Below are positions 24,245-37,302 of a DNA stretch of 39,260 nucleotides, piece by piece. The notes under the pieces were generated by a model. The model was not told the DNA's origin and made no database searches. It worked only from the letters and a program-made list of their open reading frames with translations. The DNA is from JBBREP01 sp036501845 (GTDB taxonomy: Bacteria; Actinomycetota; Acidimicrobiia; IMCC26256; PALSA-610): positions 1 to 39,260 of the forward strand of contig DASXZO010000015.1 of the NCBI GenBank assembly GCA_036501845.1, given 5' to 3'. Both the position numbers and the translations under genes were made by a program. The number at the start of each line of letters is the position of its first letter. Position 1 is the stretch's first letter.

Positions 24245-24747
24245 ACAGTGCCGCGGACGAGCGCGCGGTGGTGGTGGAGATCTGTCGCGTTGCGGCCGAG
24301 ATCACCGGCGACGAGATCAGGGCTCGCGTCGCGCGATCCCGCGCCACCAATTGCCCCGAGCACTGTGTCACGAGTGTGTCGCACACGCACGCGCTCACGG
24401 TGCTTGCGTGCGCGCCGGTACGAGTGGGGGTTGACGTCGAGCTCGTGCGCGAGCATCCGTATCTCGACCGGCTGGCGCAGCGCGCGATGACCGATGCCGA
24501 ATGGTTGCAGTGGCGCAACGGCTCCGAACGCACCCGAGGCTTCACCCAGCACTGGACGCGAGTGGAGGCGTACCTCAAGGCGATCGGTGTGGGCGTGGGA
24601 GGTGGCCTGCGCACGCGGCCGCCGGTCTCCTGGACCGTGCTCGACCTCGATGTGGGCCCCACGCACTGCGGCGCGCTGGCGGTCGAGGCCGGAGGTCTCC
24701 CCGTGCAGGTGGCATGGCGAGTTCTGCCGGTCCGCCCGGATGCCTAG
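24241..24747 (+). CDS. 4'-phosphopantetheinyl transferase superfamily protein
   Basis: This 168-residue protein transfers the phosphopantetheine arm of CoA to a carrier protein. The superfamily motifs are present: SVSHTH (45-50), GVDVE (63-67, with metal ligands Asp65 and Glu67) and WTRVEAYLKAIG (105-116, with Glu109 and Lys113). It is shorter than the usual Sfp enzyme of about 220-240 residues, mostly at the N-terminus. The TTG at 24241 overlaps the previous stop. The partner carrier protein is not in this window. Coupling to an amine oxidase is unexpected and may simply be operon economy. Confidence 0.85.
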   Translation: MNSAADERAVVVEICRVAAEITGDEIRARVARSRATNCPEHCVTSVSHTHALTVLACAPVRVGVDVELVREHPYLDRLAQRAMTDAEWLQWRNGSERTRGFTQHWTRVEAYLKAIGVGVGGGLRTRPPVSWTVLDLDVGPTHCGALAVEAGGLPVQVAWRVLPVRPDA

Positions 24748-24750
24748 CCT
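24745..24750 (+). promoter_or_regulatory. Candidate -10 box overlapping a stop codon
   Basis: TAGCCT begins with the stop of the phosphopantetheinyl transferase and lies six bases before the ATG at 24757. There is no ribosome binding site, so a leaderless start is possible. Confidence 0.35.
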
Positions 24751-24756
24751 TGCCCA

Positions 24757-25182
24757 ATGGCCGGTGACGGCAACGAACCCCACGACGAGCCCGAGCACGC
24801 GTCCGGCGGCGACGACGACCAGACCGTCGAAGACCGCGACTGGCGTGAGCAGTATCTCGACGACCAGCTCGACGAACACGAAGGCGACGCCGACCACGGT
24901 GACGGTGAAGGTGACGACGAGGTCGGTCCCGCGCCCACGCCGATGGGGAAGTTCCGGCACGGCTCACTGGGCGTGACGCTCGGCGCGGCGATGACCGGAC
25001 TCGGAAATGTGCTCGAGCCGCGCAAGCAAGAAGACGCGCCGGTGGTGATCGAGCACGACGAGCCGGATCAGTCGCAAGACCGCATCGAGATGCATCTCGA
25101 TCGCGACGACCCGGGCGCGTCAGTGGTGATCATTCGCAAGTGGGTCGAGGAACATCCCGAGCGCAAGCCACGCGACGAATAG
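24757..25182 (+). CDS. Acidic hypothetical protein
   Basis: This is a 141-residue protein of unknown function. Residues 1-57 are very rich in Asp, Glu, His and Gly and are probably disordered. A short ordered stretch follows (GKFRHGSLGVTLGAAMTGLGNVLEPRK, over about 64-90). The C-terminus (VVIIRKWVEEHPERKPRDE, from about 123) looks conserved and amphipathic. No signal peptide or convincing membrane segment is seen. The start is a probable leaderless ATG. Normal coding composition and the strong terminator just downstream support a real gene. It could bind metal through its His/Asp-rich N-terminus, but that is a guess. Confidence 0.75.
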   Translation: MAGDGNEPHDEPEHASGGDDDQTVEDRDWREQYLDDQLDEHEGDADHGDGEGDDEVGPAPTPMGKFRHGSLGVTLGAAMTGLGNVLEPRKQEDAPVVIEHDEPDQSQDRIEMHLDRDDPGASVVIIRKWVEEHPERKPRDE

Positions 25183-25229
25183 CGCGTCACGCGAAAGGAC
25201 CCCGCCGCAGCGGGGTCCTTCGTGACGCG
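25183..25229. terminator. Strong bidirectional terminator
   Basis: The inner stem AAGGACCCCGC (25195-25205) pairs perfectly with GCGGGGTCCTT (25210-25220) around CGCA. An outer stem CGCGTCACG (25183-25191) pairs with CGTGACGCG (25221-25229), with a three-base bulge. It lies between the convergent acidic-protein and HU genes and should stop transcription from both sides. Confidence 0.88.
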
Positions 25230-25254
25230 GTAACGCTGCAGTATTGGTGCTGCG

Positions 25255-25647
25255 TTAGCGACGCTTCGCCGCAGTCTTCTTTGCGGGAGCCTTGCGCGCC
25301 GGTGCCTTCTTGGCGACGGCCTTCTTTGCGGGAGCCTTGCGCGCCGGTGCCTTCTTGGCCGCCGGTGCCCTACCCGACACCACCGCGTCCTTGAACGCCT
25401 TGAGCGGCGTGATCTTGGCGACGCGCTTCGCCTTGATGCGCACCGGTTCGCCCGTGGCGGGGTTACGCCCCATGCGCGCGGCACGGTCGACGCGGCGGAA
25501 CTTCGCGAAGCCGGAGATCGCGACGTCCTCGCCCTTGGCGACGGTCTCGGTGATCAGGTCGACGAGCGAGTCGATCGTCTCCCGAGCTTGGCGTGGTGTC
25601 GTCTCGGTGCGCTCGGCGAACGTCCGGGCCAACTCACTTCGATTCAC
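25255..25647 (-). CDS. hup: Histone-like DNA-binding protein HU with basic tail
   Basis: This 130-residue nucleoid protein bends and compacts DNA. Residues 1-90 are the HU fold (NRSELARTFAERT at the start, GFAKFRR at 46-52, and the family signature GRNPATGEPV at 60-69). Residues 91-130 form a Lys/Ala/Pro tail (APAKKAPARKAPAKK type), as in mycobacterial HupB, that adds non-specific DNA binding. The GTG at 25647 has a strong GGAGGAAA eight bases upstream. A longer in-frame ATG at 25695 would place that binding site within the gene and is rejected. The tail contains a 45-nt tandem duplication. Confidence 0.95.
   Translation of the reverse strand: MNRSELARTFAERTETTPRQARETIDSLVDLITETVAKGEDVAISGFAKFRRVDRAARMGRNPATGEPVRIKAKRVAKITPLKAFKDAVVSGRAPAAKKAPARKAPAKKAVAKKAPARKAPAKKTAAKRR
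25276..25359 (-). repeat. Tandem duplication in the HU tail, 45-nt period
   Basis: A 39-nt block beginning CTTCTTTGCGGGAGCCTTGC (plus strand) occurs at 25276-25314 and again, identical, at 25321-25359. It encodes the repeated Lys/Ala/Pro segment of the tail. Identity at the DNA level points to a recent duplication or slippage. Confidence 0.88.
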
Positions 25648-25802
25648 GTGTGTTTCCTCCAGAAAAGGGCTGGGTTTGCGAGCGCATCCTTGCACGCGCG
25701 TGACCGCGAATCACGGATTTCCCCCGGTTTCTCGAACTTTTTTTGCGATGCTTGCGCGCACGTGACAGCACACGAGCGAGCGTGACAAAAGCCTCCGACT
25801 CG

Positions 25803-25830
25803 TTGCTGCGCGCGTGGGTTCTCGTAGAGT
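25803..25830 (+). promoter_or_regulatory. Candidate promoter of the ParA-family gene
   Basis: TTGCTG (25803-25808) and TAGAGT (25825-25830) are spaced by 16 bp, matching the -35 and -10 patterns of vegetative actinobacterial promoters. The ATG of the ParA gene is at 25912, giving a leader of about 75 nt. Confidence 0.45.
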
Positions 25831-25911
25831 CCCGGTAACCTCGGTGGAACGACACGGGCGCGGGGACACGAACACGGTTCGCCGGCGGAGCCGGACACGG
25901 TCGGCAGGGTG

Positions 25912-26685
25912 ATGAGAGTCCTCGGCATCGCAGCGGTCAAAGGTGGGGTCGGTAAGACGACGGCCGCAGTCAACCTCTCGTACATCGCGGCCCGCGACGG
26001 TGCTCGCACACTGCTGGTCGACCTCGATCCGCAGGGCGCGGCGAGCTACCTCTTGCGGGTGCGCGGCTCCGAGCAGGAGAGTCCGGCCGACGGCAACGCG
26101 CACCCCAGCGATATCCCTCGTCTCGACGTTCTCCCTGCTCCGCCGGGGTGGATGGTGGCCGGCGACGGCCTCGACGCCTCCCTGCCCGACCCTTTCTGGC
26201 TGCGCAACACGATCGTGGCGATCGGCGACTGGTACGACGAAATCATCCTCGACTGCCCGCCCGGGCTCACCGAGCTCACCGACGGCATCATCGGCCTCGC
26301 CGACACGCTCGCGGTGCCGCTGATCCCGTCGCCGCTGTCGGTGCGCACCCTCGATTCACTGCTCGCGCGGGTGCACGAGCTCCCCGGACCGCCGCCGGCC
26401 GTGCACCCGTTCTTCTCGCTCGCCGACCGTCGCCGCAAGCTCCACCGCGACATCATCGAGCGGCTCCAGCTCGAACGGGCCGAGACGCTGTCGGCGCCCA
26501 TCCCGTACTCGGCCGACGTCGAGCGCATGGGCGTGGCCCTCGCGCCGGTGGTGCGCTTCGCGGCCCATTGCGCGGCGAGCGTGGCCTACGAGTCGATCTG
26601 GGCCGAGCTGAACATGCGCCGCAGCGACGAACGCCCCCCGCCGGTCCTGCGCTCGGTGCCCGACCGCCTCACTGATTGCGGCTGA
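25912..26685 (+). CDS. ParA/Soj-family ATPase (orphan)
   Basis: This is a deviant-Walker ATPase of 257 residues. KGGVGKTT at 10-17 carries the signature lysine, VDLDPQGAA follows near 42, and ILDCPPG (near 120) is the Walker B region. Proteins of this family segregate chromosomes or position protein complexes. No parB gene or parS-like site is visible nearby, so it is an orphan. It resembles shorter actinobacterial ParA-like proteins, ending in a disordered Arg/Pro tail. A GTG directly before the ATG (25909) is an alternative start. Adjacent, divergent HU suggests a nucleoid-related theme, but this is only context. Confidence 0.85.
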   Translation: MRVLGIAAVKGGVGKTTAAVNLSYIAARDGARTLLVDLDPQGAASYLLRVRGSEQESPADGNAHPSDIPRLDVLPAPPGWMVAGDGLDASLPDPFWLRNTIVAIGDWYDEIILDCPPGLTELTDGIIGLADTLAVPLIPSPLSVRTLDSLLARVHELPGPPPAVHPFFSLADRRRKLHRDIIERLQLERAETLSAPIPYSADVERMGVALAPVVRFAAHCAASVAYESIWAELNMRRSDERPPPVLRSVPDRLTDCG

Positions 26686-26698
26686 ATACGGGGCGCAG

Positions 26699-26785
26699 CT
26701 CGCGCCCGACGCGGCGACCGCCCGCCCGAGCGACAGGAGCCCCGGAACACGCGGTCGCTCGCCGCCGAGCGCAGCGAGGCAAATG
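26699..26785 (+). repeat. Dispersed stem-loop repeat, copy 3
   Basis: The element begins CTCGCGCCCGACGCGGCGAC at 26699 and ends with CTCGCCGCCGAGCGCAGCGA at 26758, followed by GGCAAATG. Compared with copy 2 the first 21 bases differ at one position, and the core differs at two or three. It sits in the 236-bp gap between parA and gltB, in the same orientation as gltB. Confidence 0.8.
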
Positions 26786-26820
26786 GAGGTGCGGTTACCG
26801 CAAGCTTCCAATCCAGCTGG

Positions 26821-26826
26821 TACCTT
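26821..26826 (+). promoter_or_regulatory. Candidate -10 box of gltBD
   Basis: TACCTT fits TANNNT and lies about 95 nt before the gltB ATG, downstream of the repeat. No clear -35 box is seen. Confidence 0.3.
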
Positions 26827-26921
26827 TGCGTTTCCGGCCGGCCAACGGTGTCCTGCCCGGTTTGTGCACACCTTCCAGACCCGAGCCTCACCAGAGACCG
26901 TCGACCACCGGAGTTCTCACG

Positions 26922-31553
<4,632 letters not shown>

Positions 31554-31565
31554 GGTCGGTCGGAA

Positions 31566-33056
<1,491 letters not shown>

Positions 33057-33089
33057 CGCCAGCCCCACCCTCCCCCTCGCACGTCGGTT

Positions 33090-33142
33090 CCACGCACTTT
33101 GGGTGCGTGGGTTACCCAGGGGGTAATGGGTTGACCCAAAGT
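33090..33142. terminator. Row of three hairpins between convergent genes
   Basis: CCACGCAC-TTTGG-GTGCGTGG (33090-33110) is a perfect 8-bp stem. TTACCC-AGG-GGGTAA (33112-33126) and TGGGT-TG-ACCCA (about 33127-33138) follow at once. Repeat copy B begins next. No T tract is present. The region separates gltD from the opposing unknown gene and probably terminates both. Confidence 0.6.
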
Positions 33143-33178
33143 CCCCTCGGGGCGCGAGGCATGCGAGCGGGGGTAGTC
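33143..33178 (+). repeat. Short palindromic repeat beyond gltD (copy B)
   Basis: CCCCTCGGGGCGCGAG (33143-33158) is followed by GCATGCGAGCGGGGGT and AGTC. It matches copy A within gltB. Its right end overlaps the stop codon of the unknown gene on the minus strand (33177-33179). Confidence 0.72.
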
Positions 33179-33632
33179 ACGCCGCGGTGCGCGTGGCGTG
33201 GGCGTGGAAGCGGAGTTCTTCTGCGATCTCGGCGACGGCGGCGTCGGCGAGTTCGAGGTAGGCCGGGAGGTCGGCGGCGAAGGCCGGTGGCAGCGCCGCC
33301 GTCGCGGTGAGCGCGATCTCGGTGGGCACTGCAATGCCGCTCTCGATCGTGAGCAACACGCTCGACACCACCATGCCGTCGGCGCTCCACAGATTGCCGC
33401 GACTGGCGATGCATTGCTCGCCGCGCCGTGTGGTGTCGCCGAGCGTCTGGCCGCAAAAGGCTGTCTGCAGTTCGAAGCTGCCGTGCGCGCCGAGCGAGTA
33501 GCGGTGCGTCGGTGCGTCGAGTTCCCGAGTGAGCGCGACCACCGCCACCGCAACCTCGATCGTGGTGAGCTCCAACGGTCGAGCTACTCGAACAAATGGG
33601 CGATCGTGGGGCTGCCCGTACATGCCATCCAT
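33177..33632 (-). CDS. Hypothetical protein
   Basis: This is an unrecognised protein of up to 151 residues. The stretch from ELTTIEVAVAVVALTREL onward looks folded, with mixed strands and a C-terminal Ala-rich helix (YLELADAAVAEIAEELRF). No catalytic motif, signal peptide or membrane segment stands out. Start choice is open: ATG 33632 gives the longest form, ATG 33623 is three codons in, and a TTG before ELTTIEV would give a more natural beginning. An opposing open frame on the plus strand has an unnatural composition and is rejected. The gene lies downstream of the cyclase-family gene on the same strand and may be co-transcribed with it. Confidence 0.6.
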   Translation of the reverse strand: MDGMYGQPHDRPFVRVARPLELTTIEVAVAVVALTRELDAPTHRYSLGAHGSFELQTAFCGQTLGDTTRRGEQCIASRGNLWSADGMVVSSVLLTIESGIAVPTEIALTATAALPPAFAADLPAYLELADAAVAEIAEELRFHAHATRTAA

Positions 33633-33720
33633 GGCGTTTCAACCTCCGTGCGCAATGTCGGCGCGCTCGACGGCCTCCATGAGCGCCACTTGTCGTATGT
33701 GACGAGCGGCGTCAGCAGCG

Positions 33721-34647
33721 TCAGCGGATCGCCGTCGGCGCTACCGGACCGCCGAGCGCGCGAGTGAGTGGCAGCGGCGTGGCCACCAGCAGGCAGTCGG
33801 CGTGGCCGTCTTCGGCACACACCGCCGCGAACTCGTCGAGCGCGAAGTTCTGGCCCTGCACCAGGCCCATGTCGCGGAGATGGATCATGTGCACCGGGAG
33901 CAGCACGGCCGGGTCCTCGCAGGGAAACACCTCGAACACGATCGTGTCGGTGGCTACCGCGGCGACGTCGTGATCGTGCAGCCAGGCGATGCTCTTCGTC
34001 GACAAACCTGGGGACGGGTGCGAGTAACGGCCGCGCCGACCCTCGCGCAGCCAGTGCATCTGGCCGGTGCGCACGAGCACGATGTCGCCCGCCTCGACCG
34101 TGATCCCGGCGCGTGCCGCGCAGGCGTCGAGATCGTCACCGGTGATGGCGTAGCCGTCGTCGAAGTAGTCGACGCCGTGGAGTCGCGCGACGTCGAGCAG
34201 CACGCCGCGGCTCACGATCGGCCCGTAACGCTCGACGCCAAGTTCGTGCGCGCCGCGCTCGTCGTTGGTGGTGTCGGCGACGCCGTTGTACAGCTCGTGG
34301 CCGTAGCCCACATGGCCGAGCGCGTCCCAGTGGGTAGCCGCCTGCACGCCCATCACGACCTTGTCGTCGCTCGTGGTGAAGTCGTCGGGCTCGCCCGTCA
34401 TCGACACGTTGATGCTGAGCATCTCACGCTCGGGATTGGAGCGCCCGGGGATCATGCCGTCCTGCGGACCGTTCTCGTCGAACGGGATCGCGAGCGACAT
34501 CGCGCGACCGGTGCGCACTGCTGCGATACCCCGCATCACCGCGGCGTCGTCGATGAGGTTGAGCGTGCCGCGGCGGTCGTCGGCGCCCCATCGGCCCCGG
34601 TTACTGACCGACGCGGCAAGTTCCTGGAGATGCTCGGGAAGCGGCAT
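33721..34647 (-). CDS. Cyclase-family hydrolase (kynurenine formamidase-like)
   Basis: This 308-residue metal-dependent hydrolase belongs to the cyclase family (PF04199-like). The metal motif is ATHWDALGHVGY with His106, Asp108 and His112, replacing the standard HxGTHxDxPxH. Other family marks are WGADDRRGTLNLI (20-32) and DIVLVRTGQ. Such proteins hydrolyse amides or lactones; the longer subgroup seen here is common in lipid-degrading actinobacteria and has no assigned substrate. The ATG at 34647 has GAAGG five bases upstream. It is divergent from an acyl-CoA dehydrogenase with a gap of only 28 bp. Confidence 0.88.
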   Translation of the reverse strand: MPLPEHLQELAASVSNRGRWGADDRRGTLNLIDDAAVMRGIAAVRTGRAMSLAIPFDENGPQDGMIPGRSNPEREMLSINVSMTGEPDDFTTSDDKVVMGVQAATHWDALGHVGYGHELYNGVADTTNDERGAHELGVERYGPIVSRGVLLDVARLHGVDYFDDGYAITGDDLDACAARAGITVEAGDIVLVRTGQMHWLREGRRGRYSHPSPGLSTKSIAWLHDHDVAAVATDTIVFEVFPCEDPAVLLPVHMIHLRDMGLVQGQNFALDEFAAVCAEDGHADCLLVATPLPLTRALGGPVAPTAIR

Positions 34648-34662
34648 ATGACCTTCTACTCC

Positions 34663-34668
34663 TACCAT
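34663..34668 (+). promoter_or_regulatory. Candidate -10 box for a leaderless mRNA
   Basis: TACCAT lies seven bases before the ATG at 34676 in a 28-bp divergent gap. There is no room for a ribosome binding site leader on the plus strand. It overlaps the minus-strand leader of the cyclase-family gene. Confidence 0.38.
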
Positions 34669-34675
34669 TCGGGCC

Positions 34676-35914
34676 ATGTACAAGTGGTCTGACGAGCACA
34701 AGATGATCCGCGACGCGGTGCGCGACTTCGTGGACAAGGAGATCCGCCCGCATCGCGAGGCGTTGGAGCACGGCGACATGCCGCCCTACGACCTGCTGCG
34801 CAAGCTCTACCGCACCTTCGGTCTCGACCAGATGGCCGGCGCGAGCTTCGACCGTCGGATCGCGGCGGAAGAGTCTGGAACCGCAGCGGCGCGGGGATCC
34901 GACGACGAGGGCGAGGGCGAAGAGCGCTCGACCTCGGGCGCCGGGATGACGATGCTGCCCATCATCGAGCTGTGCAAGTGCTCGCCGGGCATGGTGACCG
35001 CCATGGGCGTGAGCGTGGGTCTGACTGCCGCCGCGATCAACAGCAAGGGCACGGTCGCGCAGCGCAAGCGGTGGGCCCGCGACATCGTCACGATGGACAA
35101 GATCGGCGCGTGGGCGATCACCGAACCTGGCTCCGGCAGTGACGCCTTCGGCTCCATGCAGTCGAGTGCGCGCCTCGACGGCGACGAGTTCGTGCTGAAG
35201 GGCTCGAAGACGTTCATCACGAACGGCCCGTACGCCGACACGATCGTGTTCATCTGCAAGCTCGACGAGGGCAATCCGCTCAGCGAGCGGCGAGTCGTGC
35301 AGTTCGTGCTCGACCGTGGCACCCCCGGCCTCGAGCAGAGCAAGCCGTTGCGCAAGATGGGCATGCACAGCTCACCGACCGGGATGCTGTTCCTCGACGA
35401 CGTGCGCGTCGGCTATGACCAACTGCTCGGCGAGTCGCTCGACGCCTTCGGCGGACGCTCGGGGCGCGACGCGAGCAAGGCGACGTTCACGATGGAACGC
35501 ACCGGTGTGGCGGCGATGGCGCTCGGCATCATCGAACGCTGCTTGGAACTCTGCGTGCCGTACGCCAAGGAGCGCGTGCAGTTCGGCCAGCCGATCGGCA
35601 ACTACCAGCTGATCCAGTTGAAGCTGGCGAAGATGGAAGTGGCGCGGCTCAACGTGGAGTCGCTCGTGTTCCGCACGCTCGAGATGTCTGCCGCCGGCGA
35701 ACCGATGGGCCTCGCCGAGGCGTCGGCGTTGAAGCTCTATAGCGCGCAGGCGGCCACCGAGATTGCGCTCGAAGCGGTGCAGCTCTTCGGCGGCAACGGC
35801 TACATGTCCGAGTACGAGGTGGAGCAGCTCGCCCGCGACGCCAAGGTCCTGCAGATCTACGCCGGTACTGACGAGATTCAGATCACCCACATCGCTCGAG
35901 CACTGCTGGCGTAA
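34676..35914 (+). CDS. Acyl-CoA dehydrogenase
   Basis: This 412-residue FAD enzyme introduces a double bond alpha-beta to an acyl-CoA carbonyl. The family motifs are AWAITEPGSGSDAFG (near 145-159), KTFITNGPYAD, YAKERVQFGQPIGNYQ and the C-terminal QLFGGNGYMSEYEVEQLARD split across two helices. At the usual catalytic Glu position (YEGT) it reads YAGTDEIQ. The base is probably the Glu in TMERTGVAAMALG, as in isovaleryl-type enzymes. Residues about 63-92 form a low-complexity acidic insertion (GSDDEGEGEERS). The 3' end overlaps the convergent MFS gene by 32 nt. Substrate is not known. Confidence 0.92.
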   Translation: MYKWSDEHKMIRDAVRDFVDKEIRPHREALEHGDMPPYDLLRKLYRTFGLDQMAGASFDRRIAAEESGTAAARGSDDEGEGEERSTSGAGMTMLPIIELCKCSPGMVTAMGVSVGLTAAAINSKGTVAQRKRWARDIVTMDKIGAWAITEPGSGSDAFGSMQSSARLDGDEFVLKGSKTFITNGPYADTIVFICKLDEGNPLSERRVVQFVLDRGTPGLEQSKPLRKMGMHSSPTGMLFLDDVRVGYDQLLGESLDAFGGRSGRDASKATFTMERTGVAAMALGIIERCLELCVPYAKERVQFGQPIGNYQLIQLKLAKMEVARLNVESLVFRTLEMSAAGEPMGLAEASALKLYSAQAATEIALEAVQLFGGNGYMSEYEVEQLARDAKVLQIYAGTDEIQITHIARALLA

Positions 35915-37073
35915 CCCCCGCGAGCACGGCGAGCGCGATCGGAAGCAGCGCGTAGACGACCAGTCCGGCGTGGAGGCCCCACGCGTCTGACACCGCCCCG
36001 ATCAACGGCGCGATCGCGAGCCCAGTCATCTCGATCGTGCCCACCACCGCACTCACCGACGCCGCGCGGCCCGGCACCAACCGCAACATCGCCGCGTGGA
36101 ACGGCACCCAGAAGGCGATCGTGCCCGCGCCGATCGCGAATCCGCTGATCGCGACCACACCGGGCGACGGCACGGTTGCGAGTGCAACGGCACCGGCCAC
36201 CATCGTGATCGCCGCGGCACGCAGTGCACCGCGGAAGTTGCCCGCCCGCGCACCGCGCGCACCACGCGCACCGCGTTCACCGCGCGCCAGCCGCACCGCG
36301 GCGAAGAGGCCGCCGATCACGAACACTGCGGCGATGAGGGTTGCCGCCGCGTCCGACGTGCCGTCGTCGCGCCGCAGGTACGCGATCACGAACGCGATGA
36401 ACGACTCGTCGAGGCCGACGAGCAGCGCGCCACACGCGCCGGCCCACCACAGCTCGGTGCGGCGGAGAAGCATGAGCACGTCGCGGGCGGGGTGCGGCGG
36501 GGCAACGTCGGGCCCGACCAATTCGGGTGATCGTGGCGCAGGGAGGGGCGTGCACGCGATCAGCACGCCGTACGCCGCAGTCGCGGCTGCGGTGATCACG
36601 AGCGGCACGCGCCACGACCAGCCGAGCGCGGCCGCGCCGGCCACGAGCAACGGCCCGGTGAGGTCACCGACGCCTGCGGCCACGTTCATGCGCGCGAGGG
36701 CGCGTTCCAGCGCGTCGGTGTCGGGACAGAGATCGGCGAGCGCCACCTCCACCGTGTCGACCAGCAACGTGGCGCCGAGGCCCACTCCCACGCCGCCCAC
36801 GACCAGCATCCACGAACTGGTCGCGGCGGCGAACAGCGCCAGCGCAGCTGCGTACACGAGCGCGCCGCCGGCTGCGAGCACCCGCCGTGATCGCGTGTCG
36901 GCGAGCACCGTGACCGCTGAACCGACGATGGCGCCGGGCCCGATCGCGAGCAGCGCCAGGGCAGCACCGCGGTACGTGAGGCCGAGGTCGGCCCGGAAGG
37001 AGTCGAACGTGGCCGCGGGAAGGAACGAGGCCCATTCGTCGACGAGCCGCACCAGGAGCACGGTGACGGCCAC
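35883..37073 (-). CDS. MFS transporter
   Basis: This 396-residue membrane protein has 11-12 hydrophobic segments typical of the major facilitator superfamily. Segment 1 is at the very N-terminus (VTVLLVRLVDEWASFLPAA). The loop between segments 2 and 3 reads VLADTRSRRVLAAGG, a degenerate form of the MFS loop motif. The central loop is rich in Pro and then in Gly/Ala/Arg (GERGARGARGARAG). The GTG at 37073 is the best available start; a longer open frame upstream gives a Ser/Gly-rich stretch without a standard start codon. Substrate is unknown. The 229 bp up to aat contain a small hairpin, GTCAC-GTTA-GTGAC (37195-37208), and nothing else recognisable. Confidence 0.82.
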   Translation of the reverse strand: MAVTVLLVRLVDEWASFLPAATFDSFRADLGLTYRGAALALLAIGPGAIVGSAVTVLADTRSRRVLAAGGALVYAAALALFAAATSSWMLVVGGVGVGLGATLLVDTVEVALADLCPDTDALERALARMNVAAGVGDLTGPLLVAGAAALGWSWRVPLVITAAATAAYGVLIACTPLPAPRSPELVGPDVAPPHPARDVLMLLRRTELWWAGACGALLVGLDESFIAFVIAYLRRDDGTSDAAATLIAAVFVIGGLFAAVRLARGERGARGARGARAGNFRGALRAAAITMVAGAVALATVPSPGVVAISGFAIGAGTIAFWVPFHAAMLRLVPGRAASVSAVVGTIEMTGLAIAPLIGAVSDAWGLHAGLVVYALLPIALAVLAGVTPAVLERCG

Positions 37074-37302
37074 GCTCGCGGGGAGACGGATCGCCCATGC
37101 GCCCAGGGCTCGGCGCCCCGAACTTCCAGAGCTTCCAGAGCGCTTGCGGCGATCAGCGGGACGAGGTCAGAGGTGCGGTTCGTCGGCCATGTCGGTCACG
37201 TTAGTGACGGATTGGCCACGCGGCGCGCAAGAGGTGTTTGCAGCCGTCACATTCCCGGGAGTGACTTCGACGCGACCCGTTGGAGGTGGAACACTGGCCG
37301 CG

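Noticed and set aside
25648..25695. Longer HU starting at ATG 25695
   Set aside because: It would contain the strong GGAGGAAA ribosome binding site of the GTG at 25647, where the conserved HU beginning lies.
25912..26685. Chromosomal parAB-parS partition locus
   Set aside because: No ParB-like gene or clustered parS-like sites lie nearby, so only an orphan ParA-family protein is supported.
33198..33767. 189-residue plus-strand open frame
   Set aside because: It overlaps the ends of two minus-strand genes, has an unnatural composition and shows no motif; the minus-strand reading is more protein-like.
36037..37302. Long N-terminal extension of the aat reading frame
   Set aside because: It runs antisense through the MFS gene and is Ser/Thr/Pro/Ala-rich without a fold. 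Aat similarity begins only after 37303.
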